NCBI GenBank assembly: GCA_002412885.1
Contig: DHVX01000062.1
Coordinates: 95,746-159,745 of the forward strand
Direction of reading: 5' to 3'
DNA length: 64,000 nt
Origin: Bacteroidales bacterium UBA5197
GTDB taxonomy: Bacteria; Bacteroidota; Bacteroidia; Bacteroidales; Lentimicrobiaceae
Shown: positions 46,737 through 55,226 of the stretch, one piece after another
How positions within the stretch are numbered: position 1 is the stretch's first letter
Layout of the letters: every line of letters begins with the position of its first letter
Notes under the pieces: generated by a model
The model's input: only the letters and a program-made list of their open reading frames with translations
Told to the model about the DNA's origin: nothing
The model's database searches: none
Made by a program: the position numbers and the translations under genes

Positions 46737-47273
46737 ATGAACAATGAGCAACATGAAATTGTCGGAAGGATACTTCAAACAATAAAAGATACAAAGTTGA
46801 GTAATGCGGCTTTTGCAAAACGCATTGGCACCGGAAGAGCAAACTTCTCTTCTTATTTGACCGAAAAGAGAACTGTGACTGATCGGTTACTCTTGAAAAT
46901 TTCCCATGAGTTCGGAGTGGATTATAATTGGCTGAAAATGGGTACAATTAGAGAAACTTCCTCAGAGTTCAAACCAGCAAAACTTATAAGTAGGGCATCC
47001 AGACTAGAAGCTATTAGGAAGGCTTTAAACTTGTCTGTAAGGGATTTCGCTCTTCGGGCCAATATGACACCGGAGAACGTTAATAATATTGAGGATGGGA
47101 AAGTCAGCTTAACTGGTATTCAGTGTGAGAACATTGGTAATACTTTCAGCGTAAATGTCGATTATTTACTTGACGGTAATGGAGAAATGTTCCGTCAGCC
47201 AGAAATACCAGATGAAAGACGCATAGGGGATTTAACAGTAAAAGAGTTTAAAAACCTATTAAGGACTCTATGA
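46737..47273 (+). CDS. Tandem helix-turn-helix regulator (phage-repressor-like)
   Basis: 178 residues with two XRE-type HTH units. The first is at about 8-65 (IVGRILQTIKDTKLSNAAFAKRIGTGRANFSSYLTEKRTVTDRLLLKISHEFGVDYNWLKMG). The second is at about 85-140 (RLEAIRKALNLSVRDFALRANMTPENVNNIEDGKVSLTGIQCENIGNTFSVNVDYLLDGNGEM). The 'xVDYxWLxxGxGxM' ending of each unit is typical of Bacteroidota prophage and mobile-element regulators. No peptidase domain follows. It sits in the AT-rich accessory patch next to tRNA-Gln, so it may be a relic of an integrated element. Target unknown. Confidence 0.78.
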   Translation: MNNEQHEIVGRILQTIKDTKLSNAAFAKRIGTGRANFSSYLTEKRTVTDRLLLKISHEFGVDYNWLKMGTIRETSSEFKPAKLISRASRLEAIRKALNLSVRDFALRANMTPENVNNIEDGKVSLTGIQCENIGNTFSVNVDYLLDGNGEMFRQPEIPDERRIGDLTVKEFKNLLRTL

Positions 47274-47461
47274 ATAGCCAATGACCCATTATCAGAGTTA
47301 ACGTATAGTAAATGTAGTTAGCCTTAATAATGAATGTTAAATGGACTATTGATAGTTGAAAGTAGATTAAAATCTTTATAACAATGGAATAGGGTGTACA
47401 ATTAAGGTGTGCATCAAACAAAAAACCACTCACAATCAAGCAAGTGGTTTTTCTCATTTTG

Positions 47462-47534
47462 TTGACCTACTAGGGGTCGAACCTAGACTCTTCTGATCCA
47501 GAATCAGACGTGTTGCCAGTTACACCATAGGTCA
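47462..47534 (-). tRNA. tRNA-Gln (anticodon CTG)
   Basis: Read on the minus strand: acceptor TGACCTA pairs with TAGGTCA, anticodon stem TCTGA/TCAGA with loop TTCTGGA (anticodon CTG), T-loop TTCGACC, discriminator A. CCA is not encoded. It is 73 bases downstream of glnS on the same strand and has its own promoter. Confidence 0.95.
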
Positions 47535-47546
47535 GTAATCGGGCTG

Positions 47547-47578
47547 CAAAAGTAGTAAAATGTTTTTTGTAGTTGCAA
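47547..47578 (-). promoter_or_regulatory. Promoter of tRNA-Gln
   Basis: On the minus strand TTG (47578-47576), a 21-base spacer and TACTTTTG (47554-47547) match the Bacteroidota promoter well. The -7 box ends 12 bases before the tRNA 5' end. Confidence 0.7.
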
Positions 47579-47607
47579 ACTTTATTCAAAAAACTTTTTA
47601 CCGGTTT

Positions 47608-49311
47608 TTAATTCTTTGCTTTGGCCCATGAATCCTTTAAAGCAACGGTTCTGTTGAATACCAGATGATCTGGTTTTGAGTCGGTATCGGTGCAGAAATA
47701 GCCCAATCGTTCGAACTGGAATTTGTCCAGAGCCTGGGTTCCGGCAACTGACGATTCAACATATCCTTTGATTACTTTGAGTGAATCAGGATTAAGGTTT
47801 GTTTTGTAGTCTTCGCCCTCTGGAACATCTTCGGGGCTTTCGCTGAGGAAAAGTCTGTCATACAGCCTTATTTCAGCCTGCAGCGCAAATTGAGCCGACA
47901 CCCAGTGCAGGGTTCCTTTTACTTTGCGGTTGCTGTTGGCACGTCCGCTAAGGGTTTCAGGATCGTGGGTGCAATGGATTTCAGTAATTTCCCCGGTAAC
48001 GGGATCTTTAACTACCGATTCGCATTTAATAATGTAGGCATATTTCAGGCGAACTTCACGGCCTGGAGCCAAGCGGAAGAACTTTGAAGGAGGATCTTCC
48101 ATAAAGTCATCGCGCTCAATATATAATTCGCGGGTAAAGTTTACCTTTCGGGTTCCGGCTTCAGGATCTTCGGGGTTATTCACCGCATTCATCTCTTCAA
48201 CCTGACCTTCAGGGAAGTTGGTGATGATAAGCTTTACAGGATTAATCACACCCATTACCCTGTTGGCGGTTTTATTCAGATCTTCACGTACACAAAATTC
48301 GAGCAATCCGACGTCAATCACGTTTTCGCGCTTGGCAACGCCCACCAGATCAGAGAAATTACGGAGTGATCCGGGTGTAAAACCCCTGCGCCTCAGACCG
48401 GAAATGGTTGGCATTCGCGGATCATCCCAGCCGCTGACAAAATTGTTCTTTACCAGCTCAAGCAATTTGCGCTTGCTCATCACGGTATAAGTCATATTCA
48501 GGCGGGCAAATTCAATCTGCTGGGGAGCAAAAATTTCCAGTTCGCGGATGCACCAGTCATAAAGCGGACGATGAACTTCAAATTCGAGGGTACAAATGCT
48601 GTGGGTAATTCCTTCGATGCTGTCGCTCTGGCCATGGGCAAAGTCGTACATCGGATAGATGCACCACTGGTTTCCGGTGCGATGGTGTTCAGTATGAATA
48701 ATGCGGTAGAGTAGGGGATCGCGCATGTGCATATTGGGCGATGTCATATCAATCTTTGCTCTGAGAACACGGCTTCCTTCGGCAAATTCGCCGGCTTTCA
48801 TACGTCGGAATAGGTCGAGGTTTTCCTCAACGGATCGGTTCCTGAAAGGACTTTCCTGGCCCGGTCGGGTAGGGGTACCTTTTTGCTCAGCGATCTGTTC
48901 GGCTGAGAGATCGCATACATAAGCTTTTCCTTTGAGGATAAGGTTTTCGGCAAACTGATAAATTTGTGGGAAATAATCGGAAGCATAAAATTCGCGCCCT
49001 TCCCAGTCGAAGCCGAGCCAATGAACGTCATACCGGATAGAGTCAACATATTCAACATCTTCCTTCACCGGGTTGGTATCGTCGAAACGGAGGTTGCATT
49101 TTCCGTTGTATTTCAGTGCAGTTCCGAAATTCAGGCAAATGGATTTGGCATGACCAATGTGCAGATAACCATTGGGTTCCGGCGGAAAACGGGTGTGTAC
49201 ACGCCCATCGTTCTTGCCGTTGCGGATATCTTCCTCAATAATGGAATGTATAAAATTGGTTGGTGTTTTGCTTTCACCAGTAAGTTCAGATGCCGGTTTA
49301 TTCTCGCTCAT
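47608..49311 (-). CDS. glnS: Glutaminyl-tRNA synthetase
   Basis: 567 residues, the GlnS length. HTRFPPEPNGYLHIGHAKSICLNFG is the class I HIGH region, and VMSKRKLLELV the KMSKS-type loop. RFDDTNPVKEDVEYVDSI and GWDDPRMPTISGLRRRG are GlnS-specific. The C-terminal domain has the two beta-barrels that read the anticodon. The gene lies 73 bases upstream of its own substrate tRNA on the same strand, an appealing but not unusual linkage. A -7-like TATCTTTG (minus strand, 49344-49337) lies 25 bases before the start. GlnS is common in Bacteroidota and removes the need for GatCAB on tRNA-Gln. Confidence 0.97.
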   Translation of the reverse strand: MSENKPASELTGESKTPTNFIHSIIEEDIRNGKNDGRVHTRFPPEPNGYLHIGHAKSICLNFGTALKYNGKCNLRFDDTNPVKEDVEYVDSIRYDVHWLGFDWEGREFYASDYFPQIYQFAENLILKGKAYVCDLSAEQIAEQKGTPTRPGQESPFRNRSVEENLDLFRRMKAGEFAEGSRVLRAKIDMTSPNMHMRDPLLYRIIHTEHHRTGNQWCIYPMYDFAHGQSDSIEGITHSICTLEFEVHRPLYDWCIRELEIFAPQQIEFARLNMTYTVMSKRKLLELVKNNFVSGWDDPRMPTISGLRRRGFTPGSLRNFSDLVGVAKRENVIDVGLLEFCVREDLNKTANRVMGVINPVKLIITNFPEGQVEEMNAVNNPEDPEAGTRKVNFTRELYIERDDFMEDPPSKFFRLAPGREVRLKYAYIIKCESVVKDPVTGEITEIHCTHDPETLSGRANSNRKVKGTLHWVSAQFALQAEIRLYDRLFLSESPEDVPEGEDYKTNLNPDSLKVIKGYVESSVAGTQALDKFQFERLGYFCTDTDSKPDHLVFNRTVALKDSWAKAKN

Positions 49312-49439
49312 TTTATAACTTTTGTTTTAAAGTGTGCAAAGATACGGAATTGCAATTTCTGAATTGCGGTTTCGGGCTTTTGATTTAAAAGGGATGTTGG
49401 AAAAGGTTGCTTCGGCGGGCTACAGATTGCTTGGCTTCG

Positions 49440-50021
49440 TTAAAACCAGAGGTGCTCTATCAATATCTTCACGCCTATCCCGATAAGGATAACACCACCC
49501 AGCAATTCCATGCGTTTGCCTAAATGATTTCCGGCTTTTTTGCCGAATAAAATACCTAGCATTGACATAATAAAAGTGACGGAACCGATTACCAGAACCG
49601 GAAGAAGTATCGACAGCCAGAGTGGTCGGTCAGGGGTTTCGATAAATGCAAAACTCACCCCTACAATCAGGGCATCAATGCTGGTGGCAACAGACATGGT
49701 GAGCAGTACAAGCGGTTTTAACGGGTGGAAACTATTCCGTTGCTCTTCTGATTTAAGGCTTTCGATGATCATTTTTACACCCAATGCCGAAAGCAATCCA
49801 AAAGCAATCCAATGGTCATACTCACCTAAATAATCGCGGATGGAAATGCCGGCCAGCCAGCCAAGCAATGGCATCATCGCCTGAAAAAATGCCAGCGTAA
49901 AAGCAATTATACAAGCTTTGAAGAATCTTATTCCCGGAAGCATCAATCCACTGCTGACGGATACTGCAAAAGAATCGAAAGAGAGGCTGAGTGCAAGAAA
50001 AAAAAGCGTAATAAATTCCAT
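49440..50021 (-). CDS. mntP: Manganese efflux pump MntP family protein
   Basis: 193 residues with six transmembrane helices. The two inverted repeats each start with an Asp-containing motif: LALSLSFDSFAVSVSSG (first) and TMSVATSIDALIVGVSFA (second). These motifs supply the acidic residues for metal binding in MntP (former DUF204). It exports Mn2+ to prevent toxicity. In E. coli mntP is under a manganese riboswitch; I see no such element in the 129 bases between it and glnS or upstream. A -7-like TACTTTTG (minus strand, 50049-50042) lies 20 bases before the start. Confidence 0.93.
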   Translation of the reverse strand: MEFITLFFLALSLSFDSFAVSVSSGLMLPGIRFFKACIIAFTLAFFQAMMPLLGWLAGISIRDYLGEYDHWIAFGLLSALGVKMIIESLKSEEQRNSFHPLKPLVLLTMSVATSIDALIVGVSFAFIETPDRPLWLSILLPVLVIGSVTFIMSMLGILFGKKAGNHLGKRMELLGGVILIGIGVKILIEHLWF

Positions 50022-50078
50022 TTAACCGGGGATTGAGCCGGCAAAAGTAATGGTTTTTATCAGAAAATGAAGGTGGAT

Positions 50079-50612
50079 TTATTTCAGTAAATTGTGATCC
50101 TGAAGTTTGCGAAGCATATTTAAAGAACCTGCTACTGACTCAGTAAGCCCATTGCCCGAAATGGTTGCTCCTGAAATTGCATCAATTCCTCTGCCATACT
50201 CAGGAATTGAATCCGGCGAGAATCCGTTAAATTTACTGAGCCACTTGCGCCCTGTAACTGCATTTCCATGCGTTGCCGCATAATTCAGCACCAGAAGTTT
50301 TGATATCTGAAAGTTGGTGTCAACAATCATGGCATAATCAAATTCATGATACCGGCCCCATGCTTTGTCAATATTGAGCCAGCCCAGAATTTCTCCTTTT
50401 TCGAGAACTGCAAACCACTTGCCTTCACTGTTAAGAATTTCCGGATCATCAATCTCCGGCAGATTCAGTTTTAACATAGAATATTCCGCCTTATTTTCAG
50501 GATAGAGCTCCTTCACGGATTTATCAATCTTTTTTATGCTTTCCTTAGATAAAGGTGGATTCCCGGAAGCAAGAGCCAGAAATAAAAATGTAATTATCAA
50601 CAGGGTTTTCAT
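50079..50612 (-). CDS. Exported FMN-binding domain protein (RnfG/NqrC-type)
   Basis: 177 residues with a signal peptide (about 17 residues). The C-terminal GIDAISGATISGNGLTESV contains the S-G-A-T-x-S/T motif in which Thr can carry covalently bound FMN, as in RnfG, NqrC and related electron-transfer proteins. Residues 40-120 form the rest of the FMN_bind fold (DYAMIVDTNFQISKLLVLNYAATHG). It is a single small protein without the Rnf/Nqr partners in the window. It lies downstream of the porin gene on the same strand, 148 bases away with a hairpin between. Attachment by an ApbE-type enzyme is inferred. Confidence 0.82.
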   Translation of the reverse strand: MKTLLIITFLFLALASGNPPLSKESIKKIDKSVKELYPENKAEYSMLKLNLPEIDDPEILNSEGKWFAVLEKGEILGWLNIDKAWGRYHEFDYAMIVDTNFQISKLLVLNYAATHGNAVTGRKWLSKFNGFSPDSIPEYGRGIDAISGATISGNGLTESVAGSLNMLRKLQDHNLLK

Positions 50613-50629
50613 GGTTTATTATTATGAAA

Positions 50630-50652
50630 ATTCAGGGGAATATCCCCTGAAT
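50630..50652. terminator. Hairpin between the porin and FMN-binding genes
   Basis: ATTCAGGGG (50630-50638) and CCCCTGAAT (50644-50652) form a perfect 9-bp stem with a 5-base loop. On the minus strand it is followed by a short T-run, so it may be a weak terminator for the porin gene or a leader structure for the next. Confidence 0.55.
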
Positions 50653-50760
50653 CTTATCAACGGCAATCTTTAATCGATTAATCAACAAAATGTAATTTTC
50701 CCCTGCACCTCAAATTTCATGGATTAAAAAATAAGTTGCGGTAGATTAGGGTCAATATCT

Positions 50761-51945
50761 TCAGAAATTGACGCCGATACCCGCGTTAAATGAAGATCCG
50801 AATTTCTTTACTCCTTCCTGACGGGTAAGCTGAATGTCAGTTTTTATCACTGCACCTTCAGATATTTTAAACCCGAGTCCGGTTGTGATTTCGGTCATAT
50901 TGTAAGCTTTGTTTTTAACCATTCCGTTTTCAGTTGCGGCGTGAAGGTTATATTTTTCAAGTCTGGCAAACAGAATAAGAGGTGTGGCTGAATGACTGGT
51001 TTTGTGCAAAAGGTTATACGCAGCTTCGGCATACCAACCGTTTAATCGTGAACCAAGATCTTTGCCTGTGAAACCATTATACGCTGCACTGTTACTCACT
51101 GAATTCAAGATATATTGCCCCCTGAGTTCCAGACCGCCTATACTGTATCGGGCATCCAGTCCCAGCATCATCATATTTACAACCGATGAATCGGCACGCG
51201 CCTGCAATGATTCGTTTTCCTTTGGAAGGTTGTTGTATAGTGTTGATTGGGTGTTTCCGAAGTATCCGGCCAAACCTACGTTCAGTCCACTGATACCATA
51301 AAAATCAAGCTTTGCAGAAAGGTTTGGAGATGAAATATACGATTCAGCGCCTCGTTGTCTGCCACTGCGAAATCCATTCGGACCACCTAGTCTGGCGGTT
51401 CCGTCGTATCCGTTAAACCCATTTACGATATATAACTGATACTTGAGTGAGGCTGCACTTAAGTTCCCGGCGGCACCAACACCAATTTCACGCCATGTGG
51501 TAGGTACAATCCTGGTGTCGATCGAAGGGCGTTTCACTCCGTTATATGTTGTAGGTTCGTGATATTCATTCACAATTCCCATTGGAATAATCATCAATCC
51601 ACCCCTCAGCATAAAAGCATCGTTGAAGCGATACTGCATAAAAGCCTGCTCAACCCAGAGTTCTTTAACATGTTCAAACTCAACTTCACTGAAGAACTCA
51701 AGTTTGTCGCTGAATTTATAATTCATAAGCAACACCAGGCGGGTAACATCCAGCTTGCCGTTTTTTCGCAGCGAATCGTTGAGCGGTTGGGTGTAATCTA
51801 CATGTCCGTAAAGACCCAGCATCAGCTTTTTGTCGGATGGACGGTTCATAAACGATTCGGAAATACTCTGTGGAGCCAATGTTTCCTGAGCATTAAGAAG
51901 CTTAAAAAATAGAATCAGAATTATTATAAGTGAAAAAGGTTTCAT
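50761..51945 (-). CDS. Outer-membrane porin (phosphate-selective OprP/O-like)
   Basis: 394 residues with a signal peptide (about 19 residues, ending LLNAQ) and about 16 amphipathic strands, ending in the aromatic residue Phe (GIGVNF) that marks outer-membrane barrels. Features of the porin O/P family include KLEFFSEVEFEHV, VEQAFMQYRFNDAFMLRGGLMIIPMGIVNEYHEPTTYNGVKRP and WREIGVGAAG. It would allow passive uptake; the selectivity is unknown. The gene precedes the FMN-binding gene on the same strand with a hairpin between, and is the last chromosomal gene before the island. Confidence 0.85.
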   Translation of the reverse strand: MKPFSLIIILILFFKLLNAQETLAPQSISESFMNRPSDKKLMLGLYGHVDYTQPLNDSLRKNGKLDVTRLVLLMNYKFSDKLEFFSEVEFEHVKELWVEQAFMQYRFNDAFMLRGGLMIIPMGIVNEYHEPTTYNGVKRPSIDTRIVPTTWREIGVGAAGNLSAASLKYQLYIVNGFNGYDGTARLGGPNGFRSGRQRGAESYISSPNLSAKLDFYGISGLNVGLAGYFGNTQSTLYNNLPKENESLQARADSSVVNMMMLGLDARYSIGGLELRGQYILNSVSNSAAYNGFTGKDLGSRLNGWYAEAAYNLLHKTSHSATPLILFARLEKYNLHAATENGMVKNKAYNMTEITTGLGFKISEGAVIKTDIQLTRQEGVKKFGSSFNAGIGVNF

Positions 51946-52226
51946 GGTACTGCGTTTGTTTTAGTGAAAGAAAAACTGAAATTAAACAGCCGCAAAAGTA
52001 GTTTGATCAAATCGGTAACGAAATACCTAAAACAGGGTATTTTGTGAAGTTGTTTGATTAGGAGGGTTTTGAATTAAGTTATGGTCAAAAGAAGTATTAT
52101 GTTAATTCATCTGGCTTGTTCAATGAAAACGAACAACAGAAAAAAATGAACGCAGAATCTTTGCAAACCACCTAAAATGTTGATAGGCTTTCGGATAAAA
52201 ATATTGAAAAGGGGAGGGGAAAACAA

Positions 52227-52256
52227 AAAAACCAGCCCTTTTCGGAACTGGTTTTT
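52227..52256 (-). terminator. Terminator of the disrupted tRNA-Cys gene
   Basis: Minus-strand AAAAACCAG and CTGGTTTTT arms (52248-52256 and 52227-52235) enclose 12 bases and are followed by a T-run. It directly abuts the tRNA 3' fragment at 52257-52274. Confidence 0.8.
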
Positions 52257-52274
52257 GAGGTCTCGAGCGGATTC
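52257..52274 (-). other. tRNA-Cys 3'-end fragment: probable att site at the left end of the island
   Basis: On the minus strand the fragment reads GAATCCGCTCGAGACCTC: the end of a T-loop (GAAT), T-stem 3' strand CCGCT, acceptor 3' strand CGAGACC, and T discriminator. The T discriminator and this stem match Bacteroidota tRNA-Cys(GCA) as I remember it. The sequence to the right (52275 on) does not continue into a tRNA, so the gene is cut here. It is followed on the minus strand by an intrinsic terminator. Tyrosine-recombinase elements typically insert in tRNA 3' ends and leave exactly such a remnant. Confidence 0.7.
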
Positions 52275-52340
52275 TACTATAATATTGAAAATCAGCGAAA
52301 TAAAGATAACATGTATAACAATTGGTAAACATATTGAACT

Positions 52341-52895
52341 TTAATCAAATAAAGTTTTTTGAAGACGACTGGGTAAATGAGATGTCAATGTGTTAAGTAA
52401 TGAACTCAACTTCAAATTTAGCAAAATTAATTCATCTCGAACCACCTTCATATTATCAGACAGAGTCAGAGACAATTTGAGTAAAGAATCTAATTCTTTA
52501 AAATTAATGTTTTCATTCAGCTTATCAAATACCATTCGATCCTGTTGGCTTAAGCTAACAATTGTATTTAAATGAGCTATTATAGCTTTTGCGATGGTGT
52601 TTTGAAGCTCAGAAAATTCAAGACTTTCATTCTTTAACATATGTGATGCATCTTTCGCTGATTGAACTATAGACTCTAACAATTTATAGGGCATATGGAC
52701 TTTTTCTGCTCCTTCTTCAAAAAAATAATAAACAGATACATTCAAGGCCTCAGCAATCTTTTCGAGTGTTTTTACACTGATTGTTTCATTTTTTAGCGAA
52801 GTATAAAGTCCTTTGGAAGCTCCAATATGCTCCGCAAGCTGTGGTATTGATAATCCCTGTTGTGCACAAAGATCTTTTATCTTATTGTAATTCAT
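52341..52895 (-). CDS. XRE-family regulator of the island
   Basis: About 184 residues from the ATG at 52895 (MNYNKIKDL); an upstream start at 52940 would lie inside the operators. The N-terminal HTH (4-60, IKDLCAQQGLSIPQLAEHIGASKGLYTSLKNETISVKTLEKIAEALNVSVYYFFEEG) is Cro/C1-like. The remaining about 120 residues are mostly helical (MVFDKLNENINFKELDSLLKLSLTLSDNMKVVRDELILLNLKLS), likely for dimerisation. It is divergent from the excisionase-like gene, with two identical-spaced palindromes between. It is probably the repressor that keeps the element quiescent; inference. Confidence 0.82.
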   Translation of the reverse strand: MNYNKIKDLCAQQGLSIPQLAEHIGASKGLYTSLKNETISVKTLEKIAEALNVSVYYFFEEGAEKVHMPYKLLESIVQSAKDASHMLKNESLEFSELQNTIAKAIIAHLNTIVSLSQQDRMVFDKLNENINFKELDSLLKLSLTLSDNMKVVRDELILLNLKLSSLLNTLTSHLPSRLQKTLFD

Positions 52896-52932
52896 GTAGT
52901 TAAAGTTTTTATTATAATTGTTGATAAAAAAT

Positions 52933-52968
52933 ATAACCAAAAGTTATAAAACAATAACCGAAAGTTAT
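52933..52968. promoter_or_regulatory. Two palindromic operators between the island regulator and xis-like gene
   Basis: ATAAC-CAAAA-GTTAT (52933-52947) and ATAAC-CGAAA-GTTAT (52954-52968) are perfect 5-bp-arm palindromes whose centres are 21 bases apart, about two helical turns. The second touches the -7 box of the rightward promoter. Confidence 0.82.
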
Positions 52969-52975
52969 ATATTTG
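52968..52975 (+). promoter_or_regulatory. -7 box of the rightward island promoter
   Basis: TATATTTG matches TAnnTTTG exactly and starts on the last base of the second operator. Repressor binding there would occlude it. No clear TTG at -33 is seen. Predicted leader is about 60 bases to the ATG at 53040. Confidence 0.65.
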
Positions 52976-53039
52976 TGAACGCAAATTTACAATTGCGTGT
53001 ACAAAAGTAATAAATTAAAAATTGTTAAACAAAAATTTT

Positions 53040-53285
53040 ATGGAAATGATTTTCACATCAGTTAACGAACTGAAAAAAATCGTCAAAGATGCACTTATTG
53101 AAATCGATCAGGAAAAGCATCGCTCCCTCGAAGGTCAAAAGACCTATTCAATTAATGAAGTTTCTAAACGCCTCAGGATGGCGCATAACACAGTCAAGAA
53201 ATGTGTTCTTGCCGGGGTAATTAAATCAACCTCTTCCGGGAGGATAACTGAACAAGCCATCAATGATTATCTGGCTTGTAAATAA
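53040..53285 (+). CDS. Excisionase-like helix-turn-helix protein
   Basis: 81 residues from the ATG at 53040 (an earlier TTG at 53022 is not needed). The C-terminal half is a MerR/Xis-type winged helix: YSINEVSKRLRMAHNTVKKCVLAGVIKSTSSGRITEQAINDYLA. The N-terminal 35 residues are an acidic helix (VNELKKIVKDALIEIDQEK). This layout is common at the start of Bacteroidota integrative elements, where such proteins bind DNA during excision or mobilisation. It starts the rightward operon repressed by the XRE protein. Xis activity itself is inferred. Confidence 0.75.
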   Translation: MEMIFTSVNELKKIVKDALIEIDQEKHRSLEGQKTYSINEVSKRLRMAHNTVKKCVLAGVIKSTSSGRITEQAINDYLACK

Positions 53286-53375
53286 TTTTCAAAATGTCAC
53301 CATACAGGATACAGACAGCTCTGGTTTTTGAGATCGATGGTCTTAAACACGGTTAACTTTAAATTCAAGTGTAAT

Positions 53376-55226
53376 ATGAACAATCAGTTACAGCATGAAA
53401 TTGGCCCGCATATGATGGATAAAAACTCAAGTGAAGTTTCGAAGAAGGTCACTACATCGGTTCTGGATTCTATAAACATAGAAGACAGCATTTCTGAGAA
53501 AGAGGACTATGAAAATTGCAGGTTCTTTAAAAGAGGTAGTAAATACTGGACAACCATTCATAAAAGTAAGGAATCTTATAATATTGTCTTATCAAATTTT
53601 GTGATGGACAGTTTATACCATTTAGTAAATGGCACCAACAATTCAATGAGATTAATACTGTTACAAAGGTTCTCAGGAGAAAAAGCACTTATAGAAGTAT
53701 CGTCCAGTGAGTTGAAACTTGATGCCTTTGAAACGATATTAAAATCAAATAGATGTACCTTTTTAGGGACAGGCAATCAACTTAAATTAATTATTGCTCA
53801 TCAAATGGATAATGAGATCCAGGCGATAACCCTACCAATGCTTGGCTGGAATGAGGAACATCGGATTTATGTGTTTGCTGATGCCGTTTTCACTTCAGAT
53901 AATCAGATTATCTATGCCAATGAGTTAGGAATTGTCAAAGAAGGATCAAAGTGCTATTATCTGCCGACAGCCTGTCTGGCGAAGGTTGGAAACTCTGATC
54001 TTGAGGTTGAACGCTTGTATGCCTTCCAATCCGGGAAAATAGATTTTAAACAATGGGCTGAATTTACTTATAAGACATCAGGTTCCAATGCTGTAATCGG
54101 AATTCTATATTTAATATTGGCGATTTACCGTGATGTTGTTTATAATGCTGTTGGGTTTTTTCCTTTTATGTTTTTATTTGGAGCCAAAGGCACAGGTAAA
54201 ACCAGTTTTATAGATAAGTTATTAAGATTATTTGGTCAGGATGTAACAGGTACTCCAATGAACAATGCTTCAATACCTGGTATGTCAAGACAGGTTTCGG
54301 GAAGGAATAATGGAGCCTTTTATTTTAAAGAGTATACCTCTGATACGGATAATCTTACAGAGGCTTTGATCCTTAGTGGCTATGATGGTGCCGGAAGGGT
54401 GACTGCTACTAAAACTGTTGATTATAAAACTAAATCTTACCCCGTGCGTTCTGCCATCTTTTTCGATGGCAATTATCTGCCTTCCAGGAACCAGGCGAAT
54501 TTTTCGAGAATGATTATTCTGTTTTTCGAGAAAACCACTTATTCAGCAGAGGAACAAGCTATTTATAAAGAATTTGAGCAATTATCTAAATTTGGGTTTG
54601 GCGATGTTTTGCTCGAAATATTAAAACTACGAGCGTTTATTGAGGATGCCTTTGTTTCAACTTTCAAAAATGTTAGTAAAGCAGTCGCAAGTGCTACAAG
54701 CGGACAAGAGGAGCGAAGTATTAACCACACTTCCCTGCTCATTACAGTAATTACATTATTGGAGCATAAACTGCAATTCCCCTTTACAATAGAGGAAGCT
54801 AAAACTGTAATTCTTGAGAATGCAATTATGCATGCTGACCAACTTGTGGAAACAGGTCCATTGCATAAATTCTGGGAAGCTTTTGCGCATTATTTTAATA
54901 GACTGATAAGGTTTGACAATTCTAATGCTAAAGTCAGCCATTATAATATTAAATACCTGATGGATGATGAGGTAATTCTTCAGATAAAATTTCCTCAGGT
55001 TTGGCCAACGTACACTAAATATTGCAAGGAGAACAATATTCAGTTTCTGGATTCAAATAGTTTAAAATCACTACTTACCTCCACCGGTAATAGCAATTTT
55101 ATTCCATCGGCCCAAAAAAGTCGAAGCAAGTCATATACAGACAAGAATTTCGGTTCATGCTATCAATTCAAGGTAAAAAGAACAAGCTACGGATTTGAAA
55201 TTAATGGATTTGAAATTTATCTGTAA
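53376..55226 (+). CDS. P-loop ATPase, primase/helicase-like protein of the island
   Basis: About 616 residues from the ATG at 53376; in-frame starts at 53328 (TTG) and 53337 (ATG) are alternatives. Walker A is FGAKGTGKTSFIDKLLRLFG near residue 268. The middle region (PMLGWNEEHRIYVFADAV, YANELGIVKEGSKCYYLPT) resembles DUF927-type domains of phage and plasmid primase-helicases. A hydrophobic stretch, GILYLILAIYRDVVYNAVGFFPFMFLFGA, precedes Walker A. The C-terminal third is mixed. It probably unwinds DNA during element replication. Its stop codon lies inside the first copy of the iteron-like array. Confidence 0.75.
   Translation: MNNQLQHEIGPHMMDKNSSEVSKKVTTSVLDSINIEDSISEKEDYENCRFFKRGSKYWTTIHKSKESYNIVLSNFVMDSLYHLVNGTNNSMRLILLQRFSGEKALIEVSSSELKLDAFETILKSNRCTFLGTGNQLKLIIAHQMDNEIQAITLPMLGWNEEHRIYVFADAVFTSDNQIIYANELGIVKEGSKCYYLPTACLAKVGNSDLEVERLYAFQSGKIDFKQWAEFTYKTSGSNAVIGILYLILAIYRDVVYNAVGFFPFMFLFGAKGTGKTSFIDKLLRLFGQDVTGTPMNNASIPGMSRQVSGRNNGAFYFKEYTSDTDNLTEALILSGYDGAGRVTATKTVDYKTKSYPVRSAIFFDGNYLPSRNQANFSRMIILFFEKTTYSAEEQAIYKEFEQLSKFGFGDVLLEILKLRAFIEDAFVSTFKNVSKAVASATSGQEERSINHTSLLITVITLLEHKLQFPFTIEEAKTVILENAIMHADQLVETGPLHKFWEAFAHYFNRLIRFDNSNAKVSHYNIKYLMDDEVILQIKFPQVWPTYTKYCKENNIQFLDSNSLKSLLTSTGNSNFIPSAQKSRSKSYTDKNFGSCYQFKVKRTSYGFEINGFEIYL

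Noticed and set aside
44798..47534. Island integrated at tRNA-Gln
   Set aside because: The tRNA-Gln is intact, but no repeat of its 3' end was found at the other side of the patch and no integrase is present.
52120..52332. 70-residue minus-strand frame over the island border
   Set aside because: It runs through the terminator and the tRNA fragment, which explain the sequence better.
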